A stretch of 64,000 bases of DNA from Miscanthus floridulus (lineage: Eukaryota > Streptophyta > Magnoliopsida > Poales > Poaceae): NCBI RefSeq assembly GCF_019320115.1, contig NC_089593.1, positions 9,992,386 to 10,056,385 of the forward strand. The letters are read 5' to 3'. The translations under genes and the position numbers were made by a program. Below, one piece after another: positions 22,390-33,785 of the stretch (within the stretch, counting starts at the first letter, position 1; the number at the start of each line of letters is the position of its first letter). The notes beneath the pieces are model-generated. The model was given only the letters and a program-made list of their open reading frames with translations, was not told the origin of the DNA and made no database searches.

Positions 22390-22640
22390 GACCTTTAGTC
22401 CCGGTTGGTGGCTCCAACCGGGACTAAAGGTCCCTGCCCAACGGCTACTGCGCCAGACAGAGGTGGCAGGGACCTTTAGTCCCGGTTGGAGCTACCAACC
22501 GGGACTAAAGGTAGACTTTTACTTCCGGTTCGTGGCTCCAACCGGGAGTAAAGGTCTACTCCCGGGCCGTGGCTGCGCCGGGGGTTGGAAAGTTACCTTT
22601 AGTCCCGGTTGGAGCCACCAACCGGGACTAAAGGTCCTCC
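22390..22640. repeat. 5' subterminal hairpin array of CACTA-2
   Basis: Alternating TTTAGTCCCGGTTGG and CCAACCGGGACTAAAGG units form at least four hairpins, with one pair of the TTTACTTCCGG / CCGGGAGTAAAGG type. The array stops at TTTTATATCC (22641), the likely TATA box of the first gene. Confidence 0.85.
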
Positions 22641-23096
22641 TTTTATATCCCGGCCGTCTCCTTCTTCCTCCCCGAGCCCGAGCTCAGCACATTTTGAAGC
22701 TCACTGCACTAGTGTTCTTGCTTTCCTCCCTCCATTGTTCCTCCATCCATTCTTCGATTCCTCCGTCGATTTCTTCGATTCTTCAGTTGTAAAGGTTACC
22801 AATCTCATACTCTCATTTTTCATCATTGGCTTATCTCATATTGTTCACTATATATATATTGTTTTTATGGTGTTTTTTTTATTTGTAAACAATTTGAGCT
22901 CAAAATAACTTATAGTTTGCATATTTGGATGAAGAAAGGTTAAAGTAGGTATTTAAAATTAGTATTCACTTTTTATTTCTAGCATGCATAGCACACTTCA
23001 TTGTTTAGAGATATAGATAATTTTATAGTTTCTTAATTTTATTTGTTTATAAAATGAGAAATTTATAGTGTATTAAAAAATGAGTATAGAGAGTAG

Positions 23097-23632
23097 ATGG
23101 CAACTGCTTCCGGGTCCTCGGCCTCTCATGGGTTTCCAAAGCGACTTAGGCCGGGCCTCCCTCTCATTCCATGCGGCAAGTGTCGTGATGAGACGAAGAT
23201 TGTGATGGAGTACCGAGTGAAGAAGGAGGGTCCCAACAATGGTCGTATCTTCTACAAGTGTCCGGATCGCAATGTGAGTTATTTTATCGTATTTTATGAT
23301 TATGGTTAGTTTATACCTATTTTCATGATGGTTGTGATTAAAGTTCTAATTTTTTGTTTTAATTTCAGTGGGATGGCAGTGGACGATGTTCAGGCTTCTA
23401 CTGGGAGGAAGAGTATGTTGAACTCGTGCAAAAATATCTTGCACAACAGGCAGATACGGCGGCTAATGAGGCAGTGATCCAGCCGAAGAAGCCCAAAGAT
23501 GTTGCACAATCGGGGGATCTGTCTGTTTTAGTTGAGATTGGTCGCGAAATCCTTGTGCTCCTGAAATGTATTTTAGCTTTAGTTCTTTTAGTGGTAGTTG
23601 GGATTGTCTACATTGTAGCGATGCTTTCATAA
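23097..23632 (+). CDS. GRF zinc-finger protein with C-terminal membrane segment (CACTA-2)
   Basis: Exons 23097-23273 and 23369-23632 join in frame to 146 residues with no stop. Residues about 25-75 form a GRF-type zinc finger: CGKC, then FYKCPDR, then RCSGFYWEEE across the exon junction, giving four Cys ligands and the GR-F signature. A charged linker (QPKKPKDVAQSGD) leads to a C-terminal hydrophobic run (CILALVLLVVVGIVYIVAML) predicted as a tail-anchor-like membrane helix. GRF fingers bind single-stranded DNA in other proteins (NEIL3, TOP3A, APE2); here that is only inference. The ATG chosen is the first in frame, in the same context (AGAGTAG before ATG) as in CACTA-1. The next gene, the transposase, starts 83 bp later on the same strand. 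The intact frame contrasts with the neighbouring genes. Confidence 0.75.
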
Positions 23633-23714
23633 ATTTGTACCTTTTGTGGTGGCACGCATGTTGTATAAATAATTAATTATGATCTAGGTTTTAATATGGT
23701 ATTTATGTCATGTA

Positions 23715-26700
23715 ATGCAGATGAGCCGGCATTGGATGTACAATGCTGATCGCCGCTCCCAAGAGTTCATTGACGGCGTGCATTCTTTGTTACGTGCGGC
23801 CGAGGCAAACAAACGCGACGGTTTCATGTGCTGCCCATGTGCCATATGTAAGAATACGGTGGAATATCCTTGCTCAAGGACTCTTCATTCACACTTGTTC
23901 AAGTCGGGTTTCATGCCAAACTATATTTGTTGGACGAAGCACGGAGAAACCGGCGTTGTAATGGAAGAAGGTGAAGAAGAACAATGGGACGACAATGATA
24001 TTATTCCCGATGGTGCGTGCTTCAATGATACTGCAATGGGAGAAGCTGAAGAAGAGGTAGCCGCAGAAGATGAGCCTGCTGATGATCTTTGTCAGGTCAT
24101 TCGTGACGCACAAAGAGAATGTGAAAGTGAAAAGGAGAAGATCAAGTTCGAGCGGATGCTAGAAGATCACAAGAAATTGTTGTACCCAACTTGTGATGCA
24201 GGGCAGAAAAAGTTGGGAACCACACTAGAATTGCTGCAATGGAAGGCAAAGAATGGTGTATCTGACAAGGGATTTGGAGAGTTACTAAAAATCCAAAAGA
24301 AGATGCTTCCGAAGGACAATGAATTGCCCGCCACTACCTACGAAGCAAAACAAGTTGTCTGTCCTATGGGGCTAGAAATCGAGAAGATACATGCATGTCC
24401 TAATGACTGCATCCTCTACCGTGGCAAAGAGTACGAGAAATTGGATGCATGCCCGGTATGCCATGCATCGCGGTATAAGATCAGGCGAGATGACCCTGGT
24501 GATGTTGAGGGCGAACGTCCGCGGAAGAAAATCCCTGCCAAGGTTATGTGGTATGCTCCTATAATACCACGCTTGAAACGTCTGTTCAGAAACAAAGAAC
24601 ATGCAAAATTGTTGCGATGGCACAAAGAAGACCGTAAGGTAGACAATATGTTGAGACACCCTGCTGATGGGTCCCAGTGGAGAGCAATCGACAGAGAATT
24701 CCCGGAGTTTGCAAATGACGCAAGAAACTTAAGGTTTGCTTTAAGTACAGATGGTATCAATCCTTTTGGAGAGCAGAACAGTAGTCATAGCACTTGGCCT
24801 GTTACTCTAAGTATCTACAACCTTCCTCCTTGGTTATGCATGAAGCGGAAGTTCATTATGATGCCTGTGCTCATCCAAGGCCCGAAGCAACCTGGCAATG
24901 ACATCGATGTGTACCTGAGACCACTTATTGACGAACTTCTCATTTTGTGGAATAAAGAAGGTGTACGTGTGTGGGATGAGTACAAACAGGAACACTTTGA
25001 TCTGCGAGCATTGTTGTTCGTAACAATCAATGATTGGCCTGCTCTAAGTAATCTTTCAGGACAGTCAAACAAGGGATATAATGCATGCACACACTGCTTC
25101 GGTGATATTAGAGGTGTATTCTTGAAAAAATGTCGAAAGGTCGTGTACCTTGGCCATCGTCGATTTCTTCCTGCAAATCACCCCGTAAGAAAGAAAGGCA
25201 AGCATTTTAAAGGGAAGGCAGACCACCTGACCAAGCCTCGCAACCGAACCGGTGAGGATGTACTCGATATGGTCAATGATGTGAAAGTCATCTTTGGAAA
25301 AGGACATGGCAGCCAACCTGTTCCGAACGACGCTAACTGGTCACGCACCCATGTGGAAGAAGAAGTCCATATTTTGGGAGCTACCCTATTGGCAAGTCCT
25401 AGAGGTCCGCAGCTCGATCGACGTGATGCACCTGACGAAGAATCTTTGTGTGAACCTGCTAGGCTTCATGGGTGTGTATGGAAAGCCTAAGGACACATTT
25501 GAAGCACGACAGGACCTGCGTTGTTTGAGAGAAAGAGACAACCTGCATCCAGAGAAGACAGATGATGGACGCCATTACTTACGTCCTGCCAGCTACACTC
25601 TAAGCAAAGAGGAGAAGGAAATCATGTTTGAATGCTTAAACAACATCAAGGTACCATCTGGATTCTCCTCGAATATAAAGGGTATTATAAATGTGCCAGA
25701 GAAGAAATTCTGTAACTTAAAGTCCCATGACTGTCACGTTCTCATGACGCAATTACTTCCAGTTGCATTAAGAGGAATTCTACCTCCAAATGTACGTCTA
25801 GCCACCGTGAAGCTATGTGCATTCCTCAATGCAATTTCTCAGAAGGCAATTGATCCAACTGATCTAGCTAAACTATAGAATGATGTGGTTCAATGTCTCG
25901 TCAGCTTTGAGTTGGTGTTCCCTCCTTCCTTCTTTGATATCATGACACACCTCCTAGTTCACCTAGTCAAGGAGATTTTCATTCTCGGTCCTATGTTCCT
26001 ACACAACATGTTCCCCTTAGAGAGATTCATGGGAGTCCTGAAGAAATATGTTCACAACCGTGCTCGCCCAGAAGGAAGCATCGCCAAGGGCTATGGAACA
26101 GAAGAGGTCATTGAGTTCTGTGTTGACTTTATTCCCGACCTTGACTCGATTGGTGTTCCTGAATCGAGACATGAGGGGAGACTAAGCGGAAAGGGGACAC
26201 TAGGGAGGAAAACATATATTGGTATGGAGGATGATTATTTCAATAAAGCGCACTACATAGTTCTACAGAACTCCTCTTTGGTAGATCCGTATATTGAGAC
26301 ACACAAGGATCTCTTACGATCCGAGTTTCCAGGGAAGACTGAAGCTTGGATTACGCGTAAGCACATGGAAACTTTCGGCGGTTGGTTGCGAAAAAAATGT
26401 CAAGGTGATGAGAGCATCCATGAGCAACTGTATTTATTGGCTATGCAACCATCATGGCATATCGTCACATACAAAGGGTACGAGATAAATGGGAACATAT
26501 TCTACATAGTAGCCCAAGATAAAAGGAGTACCAACCAAAACAGTGGTGTCCGCATAGATGCCACAGACCCGAATGGGAATAAGCAGACATATTATGGCCG
26601 CATAGATGAAATATGGGAACTAGAATATGCACCTACTTTGAAGATCCCATTGTTCAAGTGCCAATGGGTCAAGGTGACCGGAGGCGGGGTAACAGTAGAC

Positions 26701-27072
26701 AACGAGTATGGAATGACAACAGTAGACCTTAGTAATATTGGGTACAAAGACGAACCATTCGTCCTTGCCAAGGATGTGAATCAGGTGTTCTATGTCAATG
26801 ATATGTCTACCAAACCAAAAAGAGGGAAAAACGATAATGACTCAACCAAAGAGCCAAAGCGCCACATAGTTCTTTCAGGGAAAAGAGTCATCGTGGGAAT
26901 TGAGGACAAGTCGGACATGTCAGAAGATTATGAAAAGGATGACCGAATTCCGCCCTTCAAAGTGAACAAAGACCCTAGCATCTTGGTAAATGATGAGGAC
27001 ACTCCATGGTTACGACGCGATCATAACCAAGGGACATACGTAAAGAAGAAGTTCACTGCTGTGCCCACTTGA
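23715..27072 (+). pseudogene. TNP2-type CACTA transposase (one frameshift, one stop)
   Basis: A TNP2/Transposase_21 transposase of about 1120 codons, almost complete. From the N-terminus: transposase-associated domain (HWMYNADRRSQEF, GFMCCPCAICKN, YICWTKHGE), acidic linker (residues about 85-130), Tnp2 core (FALSTDGINPFGEQ, LPPWLCMKRKFIMMP, NDWPALSNLSGQSNKGY, ACTHCF), DUF4218-like part (LPVALRGILPPNVRLATVKL, FLHNMFPLERFMGVLKKYV) and DUF4216-like C-terminus (QTYYGRIDEIWELEYAP). Against CACTA-1 there is one extra base near 25335-25345, which shifts the frame before APMWKKKSIFWELPYWQ, and a CAG-to-TAG change at 25876-25878. Everything else is open, so this is the less decayed transposase. The ATG at 23715 follows TGTAATGCAG and matches the start lost in CACTA-1. 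No introns are apparent. Confidence 0.92.
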
Positions 27073-27537
27073 TGATATAGTGATTTAATGTAGTGTGTGT
27101 TTGAGATATTATGTAATAATTGTGAATTCAGATGTTTATTATGTCGTGTTTCAAATTAAATCAATGTTTGATTTGGTGGGATTTCTCTCTCGAAAAGTTA
27201 AATTAGGATATTGAGTGATGAAAAATTAAAATATTAACGTTAAAATGATGTGAAAACAAATTTCCTGTCCAAAACCAATAGTTTTAATAATTTTAATTAA
27301 ACACTATATTTTTGCATTAACGAAATAATAAATATTAGTTACATTATGTTTTATAATTATAACAAAAAATAAAAAAGTTAGGTTATAGATTTTTCCTATG
27401 TGCAATAAAGAAAAAGAAAATCCATATTTTTAACAAAATAATTTTATGCCTTTTATTTAATTTACTATGTATTTAACAAGACTATTGCATTTCTATTAAA
27501 AAAATTTGCTCAAAACATGCGGGAAACGAAACTGCAG
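27073..27537. other. AT-rich spacer in CACTA-2
   Basis: Non-coding AT-rich sequence between the transposase and the internal hairpin array. It matches the equivalent spacer of CACTA-1 loosely and lacks the 0.5-kb tandem repeat seen there. Confidence 0.5.
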
Positions 27538-27730
27538 CCCACCTTTACTCCCGGGTGGGAAGCCCACCCGGGAGTAAAGGTGGGCTGCAGTTTCGTGGCC
27601 CGCCAAAAAAAACCTTTGCTCCCGGTGCGTGTTACCAACCGGGAGTAAAGGTACCTTACTCCCGGTTGGTAACACGCACCGGGAGTAAAGGACCTTTACT
27701 CCCGGCTGGTGGCTGGCACCAGAAGTAAAT
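27538..27730. repeat. Internal hairpin array of CACTA-2 (TTTACTCCCGG type)
   Basis: Hairpins here use CTTTACTCCCGG / CCGGGAGTAAAG in place of the GTCCC version. One large inverted repeat covers about 27615-27692: two hairpin units (GTGCGTGTTACCAACC and its mirror GGTTGGTAACACGCAC) face each other with one mismatch over about 34 bp. The array ends just before TATATAAG at 27739 and is the counterpart of the CACTA-1 internal array. Confidence 0.85.
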
Positions 27731-27736
27731 CTCACT

Positions 27737-27745
27737 AGTATATAA
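27737..27745 (+). promoter_or_regulatory. TATA-like box of the third CACTA-2 gene
   Basis: GTATATAAGC lies directly behind the internal hairpins and before a long C-rich leader (27770-28450). It occupies the same position as CTATATATAT in CACTA-1. Inferred from position and sequence. Confidence 0.5.
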
Positions 27746-28470
27746 GCGTCAGTGCCTGGCGCAGATCGATCCCCTCCTCTTCTTCCTCGTCGAACACTGC
27801 CACCCTTTCTCTCTTCTTCCTCGCGCCGCCGCCGATTCGTCTTCCCCTGCCGGCGCTGTCGCACGCTGGTCGCCACCCCACCTCGAACATCGATGCTACC
27901 GCACACTGGTCGCCACCCGCCCGACACCGGTCGCCCGGCCCCCGCGCATCAGCCCGCCGCCGTGACACCGGAGCCCGCGCCTCGCCTCGTGCGGCCGTCG
28001 ACGCCTCTTCGGCCGCCCACAACACCGGAGAGCGGCCAGCCCCGACACCAGAGCTCGCCCCGCCTCGCCTCGCACAGTACCCTAGCCAGCTGGCCGCCTT
28101 GCCTCAGTCGCCTCGCGCGGCGGCCGCCGACGCTGCACCGTCGGTCTTCCTCAGTCGCCTCGCGCGCATCCATGGCCTGGCCCACCCACGTCGTCGTCGT
28201 CAGCATGCCGGCCGCCTCCACCACGCCGCCGCCCCTAGCAGTTCGTGCCGAGCACCGCCCCTGGCCTGGCCCACCTCACGTCGTCATCGTCAGCAGAGAC
28301 CGCAGTGTGCGCGCCCTTGACGCCGGTCGCCACCACGCCGACACGGCCCGGCCCGCTCTGCTGCACCGACCACCGCCCCGGCCCACTCTGTGCCGACGTC
28401 GAGACCACGCCGCTCGTCTTGCCGTATGTCCTTGTCCTCGACCGCGATCCATATGTTTTCGTCATTTGTA
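27746..28470. other. C-rich leader region of CACTA-2 third gene
   Basis: Very GC-rich, CCG- and CGCC-rich sequence with long overlapping frames in both strands. None resembles a protein family, and the composition alone explains the open frames. It corresponds to the C-rich leader at 15270-15500 of CACTA-1 but is longer. Most likely an untranslated exon. Confidence 0.5.
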
Positions 28471-28472
28471 TT

Positions 28473-28892
28473 CATATGCATGTATATATACGTCGCGGAG
28501 CACCGCCGGCCTCGTTCGCCCATGCGTTTCTATGTATACGGCGGAGCACCACCGCCCTCGTTCGCCCTAGGGTTTAGGGTTTATACGGCGGAGCACCGCC
28601 GCCCTCGTTCGCCCATGCGTTTCTATGTATACGGCAGAGTACCACCGCCCTCGTTCGCCCTAGGGTTTAGGGTTTATACGGCAGAGCACCGCCACCCTCA
28701 TTCACCCTAGGGTTTAGGGTTTATACGGCGGAGCACCGCCGCCCTCGTTCGCCCTAGGGTTTAGGGTTTATACGGCGGAGCACCGCCGCCCTCGTTCGCC
28801 CTAGGGTTTAGGGTTTATACGGCGGAGCACCGCCGCCCTCGTTCACCCATGTGTACAAACATATATACGGCGGAGCGGAGCACCTGCCACTC
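28473..28892. repeat. 47-bp minisatellite with telomere-like TTTAGGG cores
   Basis: Eight to nine tandem units of 46-47 bp share TATACGGCGGAGCACCGCC and CCCTCGTTCGCC. Unit borders begin at 28519, 28565, about 28612, 28658, 28705, 28752, 28799 and 28846. Two unit types alternate in the left part: one with CATGCGTTTCTATG, the other with CTAGGGTTTAGGGTTT. The second type contains two plant telomere-like repeats. It lies in the leader of the third CACTA-2 gene and is absent from CACTA-1. Confidence 0.9.
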
Positions 28893-28970
28893 TCGTCACA
28901 CCGCCCTCTCTCGCAGCCTAGTCGATCAACATTCGTATTATCGTTATCGTTAACGCTAAACAATCACACT

Positions 28971-29056
28971 AGGGCGAATTGCGTCGGTGACTAGGGCGAA
29001 CCGCGTTGTTGATGTCACCGACGTGGTTCGCCCTAGTCACCGACGCAATTCGCCCT
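28971..29056. repeat. Perfect 32-bp inverted repeat with 22-nt loop
   Basis: The arms 28971-29002 and 29025-29056 are exact reverse complements. Each consists of two AGGGCGAA-containing blocks separated by GCGTCGGTGACT. Further single copies (AATTCGCCCTAGT, GGCGAATTGCGTC) follow to about 29130. It is in the leader or first-intron area of the third CACTA-2 gene. Confidence 0.9.
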
Positions 29057-29229
29057 CGGCCGTTTATGTATAGCCCTAATTCGCCCTAGTACCGACGCAG
29101 TTCGCCCTAGTGTGGCGAATTGCGTCCGTGACCGAGGGGCAAGATTTAATAATGCATATTGTTCGTAGATTTTACGCATGTAAGCAAAGATTTGACGTAC
29201 TATATATTGGTTTTGTTTTTTGAAGCTAG

Positions 29230-32200
29230 ATGGCCGACCCAGAGAAACATGGATGAGGAGGAGTTGATGATGAATTTGATCAACACTGGCACTCAAGTTG
29301 CCAGCGATGATGGTGCTAAAAATAACGTGCAAGAGGATGCAGATGACGGGAGTCAGTACTTAGCTCTTGAACAAAATGAGCAACAACATATTGGCCAAGT
29401 ATATATTTTTTATTATTAGCTATATATATTATCATATGTCTTATGTGTGCTCATGACATTAAAAATAATGTTTATGTTTTGTAGCCCTCTGGATCGACAT
29501 CAACAACTACAACGAAGAGTAAAAATGTTCGAGGTCCCAAAAAGCCATTGGAGGGCCGCTTCATCATCTCGGAGTTCAATGTGGATACAGGCGAAACCGG
29601 GGGTGGGGCAAATAAAACGAAATTCGTGCACCACTGTGGTTACCTTGTAAGGGACCGGCTCCCGATCAGTACCCTGCGAATGGAAGAAGAAGACCAATGC
29701 TCCTCATATCAGTTTTGTCTCCTGATCGTGACAAGACGTTAATTTGGAATGATGTCTTGGAACATTTCACGCTCCAAACAGATGGTTATGATGATATAAT
29801 AGATGGTGATGAATTGAAGGAGCGAGTTAGGGATTGGGCAATGAAGAAGATGGCCACCCTAGTTTCAGACTTGGAAGAAACACCTATACACGACGTATGT
29901 CAAGAAGAACATAGCACCTAGATTTCACTGTCCCAGGCCCGATCTCAAAGCAGAGGCCCTATTGGGATGAGTTTGTACAGTACAAGACGTCGGAAGAGGG
30001 TGTGAGTCGGGTGATAAAGAACCAACTATAATGCCCAACAGAAGACATACCACCATAACTTGGGATCAGGTGGCTACCCGACTGCCATTAAGAAGTGGAA
30101 CAAAATGGAAGCAGACCTTCTTGCCAAGGGTATCACACCAGAATCACTCGAGTGGGGAGAGCGTGCAAAGAATTGGTTTTTCGCTCATGGGGGAACACTG
30201 GACCAGGAGACAGGGAAGTGCGTTTATGGCGCAAGACTACAAGAAGCAGTAGAAAGATTATTTTATGCTCAGAGAGCTACTGCTAGTGGTCCGTTCAGGC
30301 CCAATAGAGAGAAGGATGAACTAACATACGCCATCGGGACTATTGAACACGGTGATCGAACTAGAGGCAAAGGAAGTGTCTCGTGGGAGCATGGATTCCC
30401 TCAGGACAGACCTTCCTATAGAAGCCACCAGAGAAAGAAGGAAGAAGAGGCACAGCGGCTCCAGAGGTTGGAGGAAGCGGTGCGTGAAGCACAGGAGCGG
30501 GAAAAAACCTTGAAGCGAGAATGCAGGAGGAAATCAGAAAGGCAAGTGCAAATAGCAGTCAGTGCAAGCAAGCAGGCATCAGAGCCAGGAATCAACATTA
30601 GCCCCCTTGCTCAGTTGAAAAGCAGCTACGCTTCCACGGAGATACCAAATCAAGGGGACACAGGACTGCGCTTCCCTATGGATGACGTCACTGAACCTTG
30701 CACATCGTGTGAGCTACACATTCCGAAGGGGAATTCCACAATCAAGGTGGCTATCGGTCTTGTTAATCCTATCGACCGAACCAAGACACCAAGGATTCAT
30801 GAGAATATAATCCAAGAAGGATATGCTACCATCTCGGTAGATAAAGCTGAAAAAGGTTTTAGTGATTTGCCTCTTGACATTCCTGGAGGTGATGGCGAGA
30901 AGACTCTAGAAGAAGCAGAGAAGACATTCATTCTATGGCGCAAGCGCTACATCATCATTCCCGGGATGTCCACCTCCACCTCCTCCTGAACTACCTCACC
31001 ATAGGTGCGGATGAAAACACTACATCATTAATTTATATTGGCTTAAATAATTAACAATCTGCTCATAATAATATGTTATTCCTTTTTTTGTAGATCCTCC
31101 CTCAACCTAAGTCCAATTGTTCAATCGCTAGATCATCATAGTGCTCTGTACGATGATAATGTGTTGGAAGGCGAGGCTGCATCCACACCATCTCCAAGGA
31201 GGTCTCCAACGCCGCAGCCGCCACCTCCAAGGAGGTCTCCAACGCTGCTGCCACCACCTCCAAGGAGGTCTCCAACGCCTCCCCCGCCCCGCCTACCAAG
31301 AAGCCAAGTACTAGCAAGAGGCCAGCCCCGTAAACGAAGAACCAGCCCCCGCCGGCAAAGAAAGCCACCGTGAAACCAAAGGGCTATTCTCAAAATAATA
31401 TCTGAAGAGAAGGAAGAAGTAACTGATGCATATAAAAAAGATATGTCCAGATTCTATGACAAACTTAAAAAGGATCAAGAAGTAAGGAGAAACCCGGAGA
31501 AACCGTACTTCTTCGTAGCTCCAGATATTCTAAGAAAAAAGGTGGCTTCTTACCAGCAACAACAGCGGGAATCTCGTAAGCCGTCCAAAGCAACGTTAAC
31601 GGACTATGACCGTACTCTCACCAAGTCAATTGAGACGGCACAGAAAAAGAAGCGGGCAGAGAAAGGAGTTGCACAACTCGGACAACAATCGCACCAATCA
31701 GTCCCCTCGCTAGTTGTTGGTAATGAATATGGTTCCAATTTAGGATTAATGCATCAGGCAAACATACCTCCAGATGTCGATTTGGATCACCTTGGTGAAT
31801 TTATTGAAGAGACTGGTCTCGACCTTTACTAGATGTTTGGTGATAGAAACATTGAGAGTGCGGCGAAGGTTGATATTTGGAAGAAAAAATTTGTACTAGG
31901 CCAGAGTCTATACAACCCTCAAGCCTTAGGTGATCTGGGGACGCAAATGTACATGCTAAACAAGTGGTACATGCAGGCATCTACCGGTGGATACTTCTGC
32001 GTTGGTGTCATAATTAGAGACGAACATTGGTTCTGTGGCGATGATGTTATGTATGTTGACTTTGCAGAATTTCATCAACTATACCACCTGACCTCTCTGG
32101 ACAAAGTTATCATTAGCTGCTATTGCCTGTAAGTAATAATTCTTTCGATCTATTATTAAACTCATCATATGTGTGTATATGCATATAAATTATCCTAACA

Positions 32201-33184
32201 AGTACTATATATATGCAGATTTACAATGACAGAGCGCAGAAAGAAAGGCTGCAATGAAATTAGTTTTGTTGATCCCCATATAATATTCAAAGACCCAGTT
32301 ACTCTAAAGCCTAATTGGAAGTCTAAGTCAGAGAGTAACCTCATGAACTTCTTAGTGAACCAACGCCACAAGAAGGATATACTCTTCCCCTACAACTTCA
32401 AGTGAGTGTTAATAATATCGATCATCCTTAATGGCTCATATGTTGATTCTAGTTAATTAATGAGTGTTATGCGTTATATCCTATAAACACATGCAGCAAT
32501 CACTGGATATTGATAGACATCGATCTGGTGAAAAGTCACTTGATAATCTATGACTCGATGAGAAAACCACAACAAGACTACCAAGATATGATAGATATTA
32601 TCCAGAGGTAATTTCGGTATCTCTAGCAACTATATATACACACAAACATGATGATTAACTATATCTGATGACGTGGCAAATTTTTTTATTGTGCAGTGTT
32701 TGAAAAACCTTTATTGAGAAGCAACACATGGGAAAATGCAAAGCGCCACTGAATATAATCCCTTTGAAAGTAAGTCCCCTAAATCGCATCATCTTTATTA
32801 ATTAAACATATAGCTTTCACCGGATCATCAGATTGGATGACAAATCTTTTTCTCGTAAAGTGGTGTCTGAGGCAGGAACAGGGGAACAACTACTGTGGTT
32901 ACCATGTTTGCGAGTTTATCAAGCAGGTCTCCTAAAGAACTCCTACAGAGAGACTCAAAGTACGTTAAAAATACACTATATATTCATTTAATTATTATTA
33001 TTGATTGTATTACTATGTATATATATATATATGTACATATATTAATTTATTTTCCTTTAATTCAAACCTGTAGGCTCGATGGTTGGAGGAAAAGGTCATA
33101 CGGCAAGACCAGTTCAAAGCAATTCAAGAGTCTATAGCCGAATTTTTTAATGACCAGGTCATCGATTCCAAGGGCGAGTTCTAA
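29230..33184 (+). pseudogene. Transposase_24 / Ulp1-like protease protein of CACTA-2 (heavily decayed)
   Basis: The same eight-exon plan as in CACTA-1: about 29230-29398, 29485-31004, 31094-32128, 32219-32401, 32497-32607, 32697-32769, 32861-32959 and 33074-33184. Recognisable parts are RFIISEFNVDTGETGGG, CGYLVRDRLPIS, GSGGYPTAIKKW and RAKNWFFAHGGTLDQETG, then a coiled-coil stretch (EEAVREAQEREKTLKRE), an S-P-R-R repeat linker, and a C48-type peptidase domain with HWILIDID, YDSM, a retained Gln in LRQEQGNN, and CGYHVC. Lesions are a frameshift between the first ATG and the conserved DEEELMMNLINTG, frameshifts near 29680 and within 29900-30060, TAG at 31830, TGA for Trp in exon 6, TAA in exon 7, and TAA for Tyr at the end. 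The protease active-site residues survive although the frame does not. Confidence 0.8.
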
Positions 33185-33344
33185 TTCGACCCAACACTGC
33201 CATGGAAGCCAAGCTAGATGATGAGAGAAAACTTGTTATATCACAACAACTGTAATGCAATCTTTTGTAATATATGCACATGAAATAATATAATATAAAA
33301 TACACATATGCATGCATGCATGCAAATATATATATGATGCATGC

Positions 33345-33345
33345 A

Positions 33346-33400
<55 letters not shown>
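33345..33400. repeat. (AT)n microsatellite
   Basis: About 25 AT dinucleotides in the 3' region of CACTA-2, preceded by GCATGCATGCATGC runs. A similar shorter AT tract lies at 20160-20200 in CACTA-1. Confidence 0.95.
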
Positions 33401-33402
<2 letters not shown>

Positions 33403-33559
33403 CTATGCTTGAATTGTGTCATTTAATACGTTCATTGTGCTTGAACCGAAACATACTATACGCGCGTATAAATGTATTATTAGCAGCGTACAATACGACT
33501 TCGAAAACCTATTTTGAAAAGAAAACAAAAAATGAAAACAAAAGAAAAAAGAAAAAAAA

Positions 33560-33785
33560 ACCTTTAGTCCCGGTTGGTATTATCAACCGGGACTAAAGGG
33601 TGCCGGCCCCGTGGCATGTCAGGAGGCACCTTTAGTCCTGGTTGGTGTTATCCACCGGGACTAAAGGTCCCCCTTTAGTCCCGGTTCCTGACCCGGGACT
33701 AAAGGACCCCCCTTTAGTCCCGGATGCTTGCTCCTGGGTGAGGAACCAGGACTAGAGGGGGTTCCCCACCGGGAGTAAAGCCCGT
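33560..33785. repeat. 3' subterminal hairpin array of CACTA-2
   Basis: CCTTTAGTCCCGGTTGG / CCAACCGGGACTAAAGG-like pairs at about 33562-33598 and 33629-33667 precede less regular units, including GGGAGTAAAGC next to the 3' terminus. It mirrors the array at 22390. Confidence 0.85.

Noticed and set aside
27752..28710. 272-codon and overlapping frames in the C-rich CACTA-2 leader
   Set aside because: Composition-driven; no conserved counterpart in CACTA-1, where the leader is short and also non-coding.
28560..28850. Telomeric repeat tract
   Set aside because: Only two TTTAGGG-like units occur per 47-bp unit, embedded in other sequence; it is a minisatellite, not a telomere.
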